Part shown: piece by piece, positions 1-10,630 of the stretch
Layout of the letters: the number at the start of each line of letters is the position of its first letter
Numbering within the stretch: the first letter of the stretch is position 1
Assembly (NCBI RefSeq): GCF_000328475.2
Contig: NC_026478.1
Coordinates: 496,001 to 560,000 of the forward strand
Source of the DNA: Mycosarcoma maydis
Lineage: Eukaryota > Basidiomycota > Ustilaginomycetes > Ustilaginales
DNA: 64,000 nucleotides
Direction: 5' to 3'
Translations under genes and position numbers: made by a program
The notes under the pieces: model-generated
Seen by the model: only the letters and a program-made list of their open reading frames with translations
What the model was told of the DNA's origin: nothing
Database searches by the model: none

Positions 1-1789
1 CAGGCTAGTCAAGACTTACAGTAGCTAGGCTACGACATTAGCTTCGCGCCACTCGCAGACTCACTAACTCTGGCAAACTGCAGCTCGCTAGACGTTGAAC
101 TAAGGGAATATGGGCGCCCTTCTGGGCTGGAGCGGCGAATGGAATGGCGCTAGTGTGGACACTATCAGAACAATCAGGAATCAACTGAAAATCATCACGA
201 CAATGACCATCACGAATGAAGAAGCGACGAACCGAGGCGAGCAAGCCCAAGGACAAAAAGCAAAGCGAAGCGAAGCGAAGAAACTCGAGGCTGAGGCGCC
301 CAACATAGCCGACTTTGGCAGACAATACGGATAACTATCGCAAATCACAAATGTGCAGAAACAGCCGAGCGCTTCAGTTCTCGAGACAAGGCTACAGTAG
401 CTGTAAACATGCAGAAGGCGCTTAGGCGAGATGGTGTTGAAATCGTCCCTAAATTCTACTTAGTACTTTGGAAGGACAAACGGTAGTGGTAGTGGCAGTG
501 GCAGTGGCACAGAGTGTATGTTGCAGTTGAACTCTGCAGTTGGACTTGAGCGGAAAGCGAATAGAAAACCTACTGTCAGTATAGCAGAGTACGCTGTACC
601 ATTTGTGATTGATATTAGCGAGAGGGTAAGGCGCTCTAAGCGAGGCTCAAGTTTCAGGTTGGCGATATCATGCTTCTTCCTCACTCACTCACTCACTCAC
701 TCACTCACTCACTCACTCACTCACTCACTCACTCACTCACTCACTCACTCACTTGACAAGAGCCAAGAAAGGCGGCCAATACAACAGTCATGTGAGTCCA
801 ACTGGAATCACGAATCACTAAATTGTGAATCGCGAATCGAACTAGATTCAAAATCTGATATTCGTAAAACCGCCGCGAGACACAATCTGAATAGACGTGA
901 GTGAATCACGAATAATAATAACAATCGTCACGAAGCAAGTATAGGTAAATATGAGTGGTGAGTCTTTCCGTCGCTTTTCTTCTTTCGTTCCTTTGGCTTT
1001 CTTTTCCTGCAACACTCAAGCTTCGAAATTGTCGCCTCCTTGCGTCGTGGAAATTCAAAGATGGAAATGCACACACACACCACTTTGTGCGTCTCACGTC
1101 CACGCTTTGATCGGAGTTGCTCCTGGACCCCTTGGCCCAATCCACAGTCCAACAGCCGTAGACTTAGTCCGCCGGCGAAACCTGCTGATATCGCTTGTAG
1201 CAGACATGGTCAGTCTTCTCGAACAACGTTGCGAATGCAAGCTCCTTCTTTCGTCGCCACACCTCAGTTAAAGGCCACTTCTTCGATGGCCAACCGAAGC
1301 CCAAAACGTACCAAGCACGAATGCACCTCGGCGAAATCGTGGGAATCGTGAATAGAATCGATCGACGGCATCTTACTCCACGACCATCCGTTGGTCCTCT
1401 GCTCACCATCGTGCTACTGCTCCCGTTTCTGCTTCTGCAAGGGTTGCTTGGATTTACCCACGATCCTCCATCCACTTTGTTCTCACGCTAGGCATCTTCC
1501 GGAGCAGTCATCGCGCTCAACTCGGTCGCACCTTGTGCACGCATTGCGCATCCCGCCTTGATCTTCTCTATGCAAATACGTTTGCCTCGCAGCTCCCGAT
1601 TCTGACACGATCTGTACTTCAACTCTCCCGATTCGTTCCGATTCGATTTTACTCGATTCGACTCGACCTCCACACTCACAAGACCAAGCCTCTTGGTCCG
1701 CTGCTTCTGAGTGCCACACGTGCTGGATCGACATCCTCGATCCTCTCTCGCTGTCGCCCTCGCGGCGCCAATGAAGATTACGTTACACC
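1..1789. other. Intergenic region left of the MFS gene
   Basis: I see no credible gene here. The stretch holds a long TCAC microsatellite (681-753), a G/T-rich run near 480-510 and copies of the dispersed ATTCGTG-type motif near 808-838 and 902-914. The last few hundred bases are pyrimidine-rich on the + strand, as expected for the promoter and leader of the gene starting at 1790. Confidence 0.6.
681..753. repeat. (TCAC)n microsatellite, about 18 units
   Basis: An uninterrupted period-4 repeat of TCAC. A reading frame runs through it because the repeat has no stop in one frame, producing a Ser/Leu/Thr/His pattern, but nothing else supports coding. Confidence 0.95.
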
Positions 1790-3871
1790 ATGCCTTCGCC
1801 ATCCCAGGATGATGTCTATGCACATCGCATAATTCGGCGACGATCGAGTCGGTCTGCAGCTTGGCCCAGTGTGCTCGGATTGAAACCGCAAGTGACTTGG
1901 CGCAATGCGGTAGCTTTTCTCGTCCACTGTTCGGCTTCGATCCTCTTCTTGGTGTTTCTCAACGCCTCGCAGCCATTTCTGATTCACCAACTGGAATCTA
2001 TGTCCAAGCAGGCAGCAGACGGCGACCTTCCAAGCAGAGCTGGATCGATGAGTGGCTCGCTCATCTTCTGTGATGAGCTTCTGTCCACCTTCACCTCTCT
2101 CGTTTGGGGTGCACTTGCAGAGCTCGTCGGACTAGCCACTGTGACCTCGACATCGTACCTTTTCATCGCCGTCGGGCTTGTCTCGTACACCATCCCCACC
2201 AGGCCATGGCCTGACCTTGTCCCTGCCCGACTCGTGTTTGCGCTAGGAGGCAGCGGTGTAACGGCAATGCTCTCAGGCATTCTCTCCGAGTATTCCGACT
2301 CGCCGCCGGCGGTGCAAGCGTCAACAGAGCAAGACGCAGAGTGGAGCTCGGACACCACTCTTTGTGCCAACTCGAGACAAGACGATACAGACGTTGATGC
2401 CGCAGAACAATCTCGCCTGCTTCGCACAGAGCAGCAAGCACAACTAAGCTACAGGCACAACGTCATCAAAGGACAGCCAAAGTGCCGACACGGTCGTGTT
2501 GCCGCCGTTGCGGGTGTATTCACAGGGCTTGGTGCGCTGATGGCTGTCTTCGTCCTCATCCGCCTCCCTGAAAAGATCGCTGATTATCTCGAACACCACG
2601 AGCCTGCCCTGTTGCTGCACAAGGCCAACAAAGGATTGCCAGGTGACAAGTTGATTCGCAGGGCGACAATTGTGACTTTCTGGCTGGTGGCAGCTCTAGC
2701 GCTTCTCACGGCTTCAGTCACCGCTATAGGTCTCAAACAACCCAAGGGCAGTCCACGCCGTTTTTCGACAGCCGAGGCGCGATTCCAACGATCCGGGCAA
2801 CGACAACAAGATTATGGAACGCTGCTCGACAGCACCATTGCAATAGCTGATGACTCGCGACAAGCGCGACGTGCACGAATGCGTGAGCGACAGCAGCGTC
2901 GCACGCACGCGGCTTGGGCCAATGTGATACGTTTGCATCTGTACCGATTCCTCAGCGCGTCCGTAGGTGGCTTTCGAATGGCCGGGCCTTTACGCAGAAC
3001 GGCCAACGTCGAAACGACCGAGTTGGATAAGCGCTTGGCATGGGAGTTGCGCGTGGCATATCTCGGTGGAGCTCTGGCAAGAGCCTTCACAATTGGAACC
3101 ACCGCCTTCTTGCCTCTGCTTGTGAGCCATTATTACTACTCATCGGGACTCTGCCGACAACTTCCGTCTCCAGACCCGAAATCGCCACTTCCGAACGACG
3201 AGCTGAAAAAACTATGCCGAGGTGCCTTTACAGCCACTGCCATACTGGGAGGAACTGCTCAATTGACGGCGCTGCTCACTTCGCCTCTGATTGGACTGCT
3301 TTGCGACACTTTCTCGCCCAGCACGACCATCTCGCTCACTTCTGCGTTGGGAGCGGTAGGGTTCTACCTGCTCGGTGTTGGCACATCAGGCTTTGGTGGT
3401 GATAAACAGACAGGAGAAGAGGTACCTGATCCGTTGACGATCTTATCCATCGCGGCTGCAGTATTGGTTGGGATCGGCCAGATCGGAGCCATCGTAGCCA
3501 GCCTGGCCGGATGCGCTCGAGCTAAGAGCCTCGTGGTTGAGAAGCAGATCCAGACGCCCGCCGATGAGGCTGCGCACACTGCTTCTGCACACGACGCGGG
3601 GAGTTCATCGAGTGGAACCAACCGCTGGCGACCGCAATCGCTCGACAAGGACAAAACAGGACAAGGTGCGGGTGCAATCGCAGGAGCATACTCTTGTACA
3701 GGTTCATTGTCGATCCTTTTCATTTCCAAGGCAGGCGGACTCCTTTTCGACATGTACGTTCCGAGTCCTTTCCTTCTAATTGGTGGCTTTTCTGCGCTCG
3801 TCGCCCTCTGTGGCGCTGGCGTAAGCACAGCAAGGCGCCTAAAACGTCTGCAGGGTCCGAGTCAAGCTTGA
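1790..3871 (+). CDS. MFS-type polytopic membrane transporter, substrate unknown
   Basis: The protein has 693 residues with about 12 hydrophobic segments in two sets of six. The first set lies roughly in residues 35-310 and is interrupted by a polar, acidic loop at about 180-225. The second set begins near 425 and runs to the C-terminus, after a long Arg/Gln-rich central loop (about 325-415). Segments such as LVWGALAELVG and TSPLIGLLCDTF sit where MFS proteins carry their short cytoplasmic loop motifs, so I read it as an MFS transporter. It is larger than a typical 450-550 residue MFS protein because of the loops. The ATG at 1790 has a good context (ACACCATG) and the first membrane segment follows about 35 residues later. 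No intron is needed. The substrate cannot be read from the sequence. Confidence 0.75.
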   Translation: MPSPSQDDVYAHRIIRRRSSRSAAWPSVLGLKPQVTWRNAVAFLVHCSASILFLVFLNASQPFLIHQLESMSKQAADGDLPSRAGSMSGSLIFCDELLSTFTSLVWGALAELVGLATVTSTSYLFIAVGLVSYTIPTRPWPDLVPARLVFALGGSGVTAMLSGILSEYSDSPPAVQASTEQDAEWSSDTTLCANSRQDDTDVDAAEQSRLLRTEQQAQLSYRHNVIKGQPKCRHGRVAAVAGVFTGLGALMAVFVLIRLPEKIADYLEHHEPALLLHKANKGLPGDKLIRRATIVTFWLVAALALLTASVTAIGLKQPKGSPRRFSTAEARFQRSGQRQQDYGTLLDSTIAIADDSRQARRARMRERQQRRTHAAWANVIRLHLYRFLSASVGGFRMAGPLRRTANVETTELDKRLAWELRVAYLGGALARAFTIGTTAFLPLLVSHYYYSSGLCRQLPSPDPKSPLPNDELKKLCRGAFTATAILGGTAQLTALLTSPLIGLLCDTFSPSTTISLTSALGAVGFYLLGVGTSGFGGDKQTGEEVPDPLTILSIAAAVLVGIGQIGAIVASLAGCARAKSLVVEKQIQTPADEAAHTASAHDAGSSSSGTNRWRPQSLDKDKTGQGAGAIAGAYSCTGSLSILFISKAGGLLFDMYVPSPFLLIGGFSALVALCGAGVSTARRLKRLQGPSQA

Positions 3872-4093
3872 CAAGCTGATTCTGTTAACTTTGTAAGAAA
3901 CAGCGCACTCTGTTGGGGTTCGAGCGTGGGGGTGTGTACGATTTTGACTTGCCACACAAGCAAGCATCGGGTCGACACGCTTGGCCTTGGAGACTGGTCA
4001 ATTTGTCCAACAAGGATGTGGAAGAAAGAGGTTGGACGCCCTGGGATTAGCTTGAACTCGTGCGCAAAAATCTGATTTTATTAATACGGCACA

Positions 4094-4096
<3 letters not shown>

Positions 4097-4134
<38 letters not shown>
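4097..4134. repeat. (GT)n microsatellite, 19 units
   Basis: A perfect dinucleotide GT run lying downstream of the first MFS gene. Confidence 0.95.
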
Positions 4135-4135
<1 letters not shown>

Positions 4136-5705
4136 AATCCAGCAGCGCGAGAAAGCGATCTTCGATACGCTCCCACAAAGATATGAGGTTGAGCCAAGCA
4201 CGGCATGCTACCACGTTACAGTCATACGCCCCTTCTCCGCTGATGGTCACTCTCGTGATTCGTGATTGCTTGGCACGGTGTATATCTACACGATGGCCGT
4301 ATTGCAGCCGTGCTCTTTCGCAGGTAAAGAAGCAGCGAGTTGACCGGTAATTTCCTTAGCACAAAAAGGAAAATGGCATTCGTGATTCACGATTGGACTG
4401 TACAGACAACCGGAAATATGGGCCACGAATCATTTCAGCGTGTGTAGGTGGCGCCTGCAGCGGTGAGTGAAAGGTGGATTCGTGATTGATGATTGGTGAT
4501 TTGGTGGTACGAATTACAGAACCTTTCCAGTGGCAGCCACGCAGCTCGATTAAGGCGGAGCAGTAAATCTAAAGCTCGTAAATGTGATCAGCAGGGATCG
4601 GCTTTGGCCGAGACGCACAACTAACTTAGCATGGCACTTGGCAACTCAACACTGGCCCGATGAGATCTAGCATCGCGAGGTCCAAGACTCTCGCCATCAT
4701 GCACAAACATGGTTTTTCGAGTCGTACGTCAAGACTCGCACACATCCGGCACTTGCAAGATTTACAAGGGCCTAGATGCATCAACAAGCTTGAACAGGTC
4801 ACCCTGTGCAAGGAGACAGCCTTCAATGGACAACAACGGCCAACCCTACCAATTCTGGCCGAGTGGAAGGATATGTGCCTCCATAGCAGATTTTTATTTT
4901 ATTTTCTTTTTGACCACAGTTTTGTCCTTAGTAGTGTGAGTTACTTGACTTGAATCCGGGAATTGGTGATAATTTTGCAGCATTCACGATTGCAGCAGTC
5001 TTGCATAATGGCAGACACACTCGCTCTCCGCTGCAAGCAGCTGTGGGGGCCGATGTTGGGCGAGGCGCGGAAAGTGTCGCATCTCGTCTGCACGGTGAAT
5101 CCCCGAAGCTTGGCCAAACGGAATTTTTCATGGCATTCGTGATTTCCAGTGACACAGTTGTGAGTGATGAGTTGAATCGCACGTCGACAGCTTCCGCAAC
5201 CTTGGATGATGGACGATTCACAATTTATTATCACAGTGCTCTTGTGTCTCGCTCATGTCGTCACACCGTAACCCTTACCCCTGATTCGATTCGATGGGTC
5301 GAATCGCCGAAGACCAGAATCAGGCGGTCTCGCCCCTTTTGGGTCTGGCTCGATTCGTGATTCAAACCCAAACCGTGGCAAATCTTGAATGTCGGATTCA
5401 CCACCGTGACACGATAACATCAGCGTGCACCGCGCACCGCCCACCGCGCACCGCCCACCGCGCACCTCCCGCCTCCCGCCACAGTCCGGCGAATGTGCGG
5501 ATGTGTCTGCCTCGCCATCGACTGCCCACTCTGGATTGCTTACGCATAAGCTGGACCCATAAACACAAAATGGTTGCATTGTGAACATCGGCTGTCAAGC
5601 TTGCACATTCTGTGCGCCGGTTCGCGGCTCGTGGCCAAGTTCAAAGCACTTTTCCATTACACAAATTCTTTGATTCACGATGGGTGATTGCGCTCACACA
5701 GCCCT

Positions 5706-5884
5706 CGTGAAGCAATCGTGAAGCAATCGTGAAGCAATCGTGAATGGATCGTGAATGGATCGTGAATCGTGAGTAATTGTGATTCGTGATTGTGAATCGT
5801 GATCTGAAAATCGTGAATCATGAATCGTGCTTGTGATTCTGTGTGAAGTGAATCGTGCTTGTGATGCTGTGTGAATCACGAATG
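5706..5884. repeat. Dense array of CGTGAA-type repeats
   Basis: The array has three layers. First, an 11-base unit containing AGCAATCGTGA is repeated three times, then two GGATCGTGAAT units. After that come scattered GTGATTCGTGATTG copies. Last, a segment of about 28 bases beginning GAATCGTGCTTGTGAT occurs twice in tandem (5822-5849 and 5850-5877) with few differences. All are variants of the short motif scattered over the window. Confidence 0.8.
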
Positions 5885-6843
5885 CCTCGACTTTGGCTCT
5901 TTTGTTCTTATTCGTGACTGTGACTCTCGCTTGACCGGCCTCTGGTGGCTCTGCTTCTGTGTCCAACGCCCGCCTGACCAGCTTCGCGTTCCACGTTCCG
6001 TGGCCTTTCTTGATGACAGCAATTGTGCACCCTGTTTCTGACACTTGAATCGACTCAGTCTCCTTCTCATCTCTTCCCCTTGGCTGCTTCAGTTTGATGA
6101 CCTGATTTGTCTTTCTTCCACCATCCCTTTCTCCATCCCGGTCTTTCTCCTCTTTCGTTGCTTGTTTCGCCCACAACGAGTTCTGCTTATTACACGCCGC
6201 AGTTGGAGTCGCATTCACACTCTCCGTCACCCCATTGTTTCTGCTACGGCTGACACTGCGCACCTTCGGACTTCGACTTGTCCATCTCATTTCTTTGCAT
6301 CCTCGCCTCGTCACTCGACGCAACCGATATTGCATCCTCCATCTGTTCTCAAACACACGCGGCCCTCTTGCTCTCCCGTGCCCACTGCTACGCCGTTCAG
6401 CCCTCCTCCACCTATCGTCGCCTCGCAGCCCTCTCAGACTACATCAATCCACCTAGTCGTACAAGGCTCTCCTCGCAGACCAGCCGCAACAACGCCTGCA
6501 TCCTTCTGGCAGACGACAGGCTCGCATACGTCCGTCCATTTCTAGCGCGCTGACAGTGCGACCACGACTAGTCAAGCTGGCCCATTGATCAGACTCGTCT
6601 TCGACCACCACCTGCAAAGCACGCGCTGTCACCTCAGCTGCTTCCTCTTCTGATCGTTTCTTCCTGCTTAGCAGCATCTCTAACAGCCCAACCAAGCAGC
6701 ACTTGATCTCGCGGCAATCTGGTACCGTTTCTCTCCAAACAGCTGTGCTCGACCGAGTACGACCGGCCAGGGCCCACCTGCCAACGTCGCTACGCAGCTG
6801 TCCTTCATCCAAGCTCAACCACGTTCACGCTCAACTTGTCACC

Positions 6844-9800
6844 ATGGCGCAACATTCGCTTCCGCCTGCATACGGTGCCGCGCCCGGCTCTACCAACTTG
6901 CTTTATGCTAATACGCCAAGAGACATGAAGGACTACGACCCGACCCTCCCTGTACAGCTACAAGTCCAGCACACGCCCTGGGATCCCGCTGCTTCCGACC
7001 CTCACTCGCATCACCACTCCACTTTCCAACAGCAGCGCCCTTCTCCATACCCATATGAACCTCACCATTCTTCCGAAGCCGACCCTATGCGTGCAACATC
7101 TGCCCACCATCACCACGGTTCACAGCATGCACACGTACATCACCATCCTTACAACACCCCTCCTCACCCCGCCGGTCCCATGTACGCCTCGTCCTCGCGA
7201 CAGCCCGATATGAACCACAGGCACGTCTCACGAGCTGCCTGTCTCTCTTGCCGTTCTGCAAAGCGCAAATGCGATGGTGCCAAGCCCATCTGCGGGCCGT
7301 GTGCTCTGAGAGGCGTCAAGGACGCCTTCTCTCAGGATGACGGCGGCTGCGTTTATGTCGCCAGCAAACGCGGAGGCCCACGCTTCAAAGGCGTCAAGGG
7401 TGCCGAAGCGACCAAGCGCAAGCTCGATGAGCGTGACAAGTTCGGCAAAGTCAGGGGCGCCAGAGACTCGAACAGCCACGACGACCTGCAATCGCAATCT
7501 CCGCCTGATCTTGCAATGCATCATCCTTCGTCCACAACGACTGCAACTTCTATTGATACCCACCACGCGCATGCTCGTCACCATGACACCGAACCTCATC
7601 CATCGTTTGCATCTATCGCCAGCGCATCGGTCCCACTTGCCAACCTCGATCTCTCGCGCGCGGGTCCCGACTTGCTCGGTGCCACCGCCGAAACTCTTCC
7701 TGTCATGGACGAGTCGACGGATGCCTTTTCGTTTGACCGTGAGAGAAATGCGCTTACCACCCGCAGCCTGTTCCGGCCCGACTCGTCCGTTGGCGGCGGT
7801 CTCTTTGATGACCTCTCGGCCACCAACTTTGAATTAATGCAGAAGCTTGCCACCAATCAGGCATCCGTTGGCCTCTCACTCGCCAACTTCTACCACAAAC
7901 TTGAAGAGCTTCCCAAAGCTGGTGTGCTCGCCATGTCTCACGTTGACGAGTTTGGTGGCATCGATATCGAAATGCCCCAGTCTCTCCTCGAGGAGATCGA
8001 AACTGCCAACAAGTCGAGCGCCGCAGTCAACTCGGAGCGACAGACGCGTGCCCTGCTTCAGGATTTCTACGAGCTCGTTTATCCGGCGTGTCCCGTCATG
8101 CTGCCGTCAGGCCACCTTTCGTCGCTTGCATTCCACCTGTCCGAGGACGAGTCCTCTGCGCTGCTTGCCGCCATATCGGCCTGCGTAGCTCTGCAACTGC
8201 CTCAGGTCGAGGCAAGGCGCATCGTCAAGGGTAGCCTCTTGTTCCACGATCCCGACGACCACGAGACCAAGGCCGAGTTGCTTGACCTCGAGCACGCCTC
8301 TCGCGAGGAGATTGCAGCCTACCATGCCAAGTCGGCCGAAAAGTTGCTTCTCAAGAAGGTGGCTCTGTTGGCAAGAGCCTCTTCGTTTCCAAACGAGGCG
8401 GTCAAGGTGATGGAAGCGACCAAGCTGCTGCCCAACAGCTCCGGCACTCCAGGCGGCGACATCCAGCTCGTCAGGATCAAGCTCGTCGCCACGCATACGC
8501 TGCTAGCTCACTACCACTACGGCACTGCCAACAGCCGGCGCGCCTTCCATCACGCCTCACAGGCATGGAATCATGCGCAGGCTCTCAACTTGGATTCCAG
8601 CGAGGCCGCATCAACCGCTCCGTCATGGTTCAGCCATACACAAAAGTGCGAGTGGGCGCGCCGGGTCTACTGGACGTGCTACACAGCCGCCACCGTCATG
8701 TCGTGTACCGGCGGTTTCAAGCCGCTTTCGGTGACTCGCGACATGCCTTCGGATCTCGGGCTTCTACCCAACCTTTTAGGCGATCGATCCAGCTGGAAGG
8801 TGCTCGTACGTGGCGCTCAGTTCGTCTCGAGGTCCTACGCGACTTTGTACGACCTCGACTCGTACAAGACGCGACCGGAGAACAAGGTGGCAGACCAAGC
8901 TCACCAGACGCGCGAGCAGCGACGAAAATGGGAGACCATCTTTGAACGTATGCAAAAGGTGGACGCCGACGTGATGCAGTATGCACGTGCCGACCCTGTT
9001 TGGAGCGACGAGAGCTGCTTTGAGCCCAGCGTTGGTCTGTCGCGACGCACAGAGCAGTTTGAGGAGGAGAACGAGATTCGACTCAGCCGAAGTCTGCGTG
9101 TCGCGGGTAAACTCATGACGAGCGGAGCACTGGTCATCCTTCACCGCGCTCAGGCGTTTGCCAACGCACGTATCTTTGTAGCTCCAACATGTGGTATTCC
9201 TGGTGCTTGCGAGGACAACAGTGACACGGCTTCAGACACTGGCTCCCGAGTCAGGGGCGGCCCCGATCGCCTATGGCACCGCGAGGCGGAAGGACTCGCA
9301 CCGTCGGGCAAGGCGGGGCAGGGCGATGAACTGAGCAGCAGCCTGGAAGCATCGGTCAACGCTAAGGTCTCTGCTTCGAGGTCGATGCGGTCCCGAAGTG
9401 CGAGCAGCATGAGCAGCAGCGGGGCGGGAAGCGTCTCAAAGAGTTTGGTCAGCTCGGCTTCGTCGGGCCCGGGAAGTACGAATGTGACTTTTACCGCCTG
9501 CGGCATTCCGGCCAAGTTCAACGGTGGGCCGTTTGAGCCATACGAGTCGCTGGAGCGCTGCCGGTATGCGGCGGGAGTCATGTACCAGCAGCTGTCGCAC
9601 ATCAACACAAGCACCTTCCGTCTCGGTCGACGCGAATCCATGGCGACTCTGCCGATCGAAGCTGGTCACGGGCGCGAGAAGCGCGAGCAATGGTCGGCAC
9701 CTTCGCTACCGCCGTTTTCGGCATGCTCGCTCGTGCTGGCTGCGTACGTATTGCTTATGGAGACTCTGCACGCGCAAATTGCTGCCGGTCTGCAAGACGA

Positions 9801-10092
9801 CTTGGATCTTACGAACGCGGGCGAGCTCGACGAGAGCGATATGAGCGTGAACCATCTCTCACCGATCCTGGAGCCCAATCCGCACCGCACGGCGTCGATC
9901 CCGCCTCTGGCGGGTCGTCAAGCGTACATGTTGGCGATCAAGCTGAGGTCGTGCATCTTGCAGATCGAAGCAGCATTGGAAAAGTTCAGCAGGGCTTGGG
10001 AGATTGCCAAGGGCTATGCGCAGGAGGTCAAGTTGCTGTTGGAAGTGAACCAGTCCTTGTTCTCTGGCAGTGTGGCGCAGATCAAGTCGTAG
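6844..10092 (+). CDS. Zn(II)2Cys6 fungal transcription factor
   Basis: A 1082-residue protein from the ATG at 6844, chosen because it has a strong context (GTCACCATGG); the frame is open upstream to 6703 but that part looks like leader. The N-terminus is His/Pro-rich (about residues 60-120). A binuclear zinc cluster follows with cysteines at 133, 136, 143, 149, 152 and 168, and the basic stretch RSAKRKCDG typical of this class. The tail CVYVASKRGGPR after the last cysteine is common in fungal members. The middle (about 380-760) has the fungal transcription-factor homology pattern, including a WARRVYWTCYTAATVMS segment. A Ser-rich, low-complexity insert lies at about 840-880. The gap between the fifth and sixth cysteine is 15 residues, longer than the usual 6-8. 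It should act in the nucleus as a DNA-binding regulator; targets are unknown. The convergent acetate-transporter gene is adjacent but that does not prove regulation. Confidence 0.88.
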   Translation: MAQHSLPPAYGAAPGSTNLLYANTPRDMKDYDPTLPVQLQVQHTPWDPAASDPHSHHHSTFQQQRPSPYPYEPHHSSEADPMRATSAHHHHGSQHAHVHHHPYNTPPHPAGPMYASSSRQPDMNHRHVSRAACLSCRSAKRKCDGAKPICGPCALRGVKDAFSQDDGGCVYVASKRGGPRFKGVKGAEATKRKLDERDKFGKVRGARDSNSHDDLQSQSPPDLAMHHPSSTTTATSIDTHHAHARHHDTEPHPSFASIASASVPLANLDLSRAGPDLLGATAETLPVMDESTDAFSFDRERNALTTRSLFRPDSSVGGGLFDDLSATNFELMQKLATNQASVGLSLANFYHKLEELPKAGVLAMSHVDEFGGIDIEMPQSLLEEIETANKSSAAVNSERQTRALLQDFYELVYPACPVMLPSGHLSSLAFHLSEDESSALLAAISACVALQLPQVEARRIVKGSLLFHDPDDHETKAELLDLEHASREEIAAYHAKSAEKLLLKKVALLARASSFPNEAVKVMEATKLLPNSSGTPGGDIQLVRIKLVATHTLLAHYHYGTANSRRAFHHASQAWNHAQALNLDSSEAASTAPSWFSHTQKCEWARRVYWTCYTAATVMSCTGGFKPLSVTRDMPSDLGLLPNLLGDRSSWKVLVRGAQFVSRSYATLYDLDSYKTRPENKVADQAHQTREQRRKWETIFERMQKVDADVMQYARADPVWSDESCFEPSVGLSRRTEQFEEENEIRLSRSLRVAGKLMTSGALVILHRAQAFANARIFVAPTCGIPGACEDNSDTASDTGSRVRGGPDRLWHREAEGLAPSGKAGQGDELSSSLEASVNAKVSASRSMRSRSASSMSSSGAGSVSKSLVSSASSGPGSTNVTFTACGIPAKFNGGPFEPYESLERCRYAAGVMYQQLSHINTSTFRLGRRESMATLPIEAGHGREKREQWSAPSLPPFSACSLVLAAYVLLMETLHAQIAAGLQDDLDLTNAGELDESDMSVNHLSPILEPNPHRTASIPPLAGRQAYMLAIKLRSCILQIEAALEKFSRAWEIAKGYAQEVKLLLEVNQSLFSGSVAQIKS

Positions 10093-10630
10093 CTAACCGA
10101 CGTGCGTGTATCTCGGTCGATTCGCACATACATCCGTGGCTGTGTTTTGACACCTATTTTGTTTTGTCATGGTCTGTCCAAGCATGCATAGTAAGTCGAG
10201 TAATCACAAATCGTGAGCGTGCTGGTTTGGTCGAATGATTGGCGAGCGTGTCTGGCTACGGTGCGAGACGGACAGTGGCACGGTCGGCGTTGCGAGGTGC
10301 GGAGCGAGGTGCGGAGCGACGGAAAGCGATGGGGCATGGAATGGGATGGCGGCACGCGCGGTGAGAGGACAGGGCGTACTGGGGCTGAGTGGTAAGAGTG
10401 GGGAGTGGATTTCAGGGGTGACCGAGGGAGCGTGGCCTGAGGCATGAGCGATGGAAACGACAAGTTCACGTGTCACACAAGCGGGCTGTGAGGTGTAAAG
10501 TGCCGAGGCATGGATGAGACGCAACAGAAACCATAAGATACAAGGCGTAGAATGAAGGTGTAGAGATCGAAAGCGAAAAAGAGAGCGCGGGAATAGGGAA
10601 GCGCGAATGGTGCGATTTGGACAAGCGCAT
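10093..10630. other. Convergent intergenic spacer
   Basis: The 3' ends of the zinc-cluster gene and the acetate-transporter gene face each other here. I see only terminator-type sequence and repeats of GGTGCGGAGCGA; no gene. Confidence 0.5.

Larger units (their letters stand above)
3872..6843. other. Intergenic region and long leader of the Zn2Cys6 gene
   Basis: I find no supported gene. It contains a GT microsatellite (4097-4134), a GC-rich tandem of CACCGCGCACCGCC-like units (about 5430-5467), many copies of the ATTCGTG-type motif and a dense array of related units (5706-5884). From about 5890 to 6843 the + strand is pyrimidine-rich and repeat-free, which suits the promoter and long 5' leader of the transcription factor gene. 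A minus-strand frame at 5694-6356 runs through the repeat array and is not convincing. Confidence 0.55.

Noticed and set aside
518..904. Plus-strand frame across the TCAC repeat
   Set aside because: The openness comes from the microsatellite, which has no stop in this frame; no other coding evidence.
5694..6356. 220-codon minus-strand frame
   Set aside because: It runs through the repeat array and the pyrimidine-rich leader of the next gene; no domain, and the Asp/Ser/Arg/Ile pattern is a product of the repeat.
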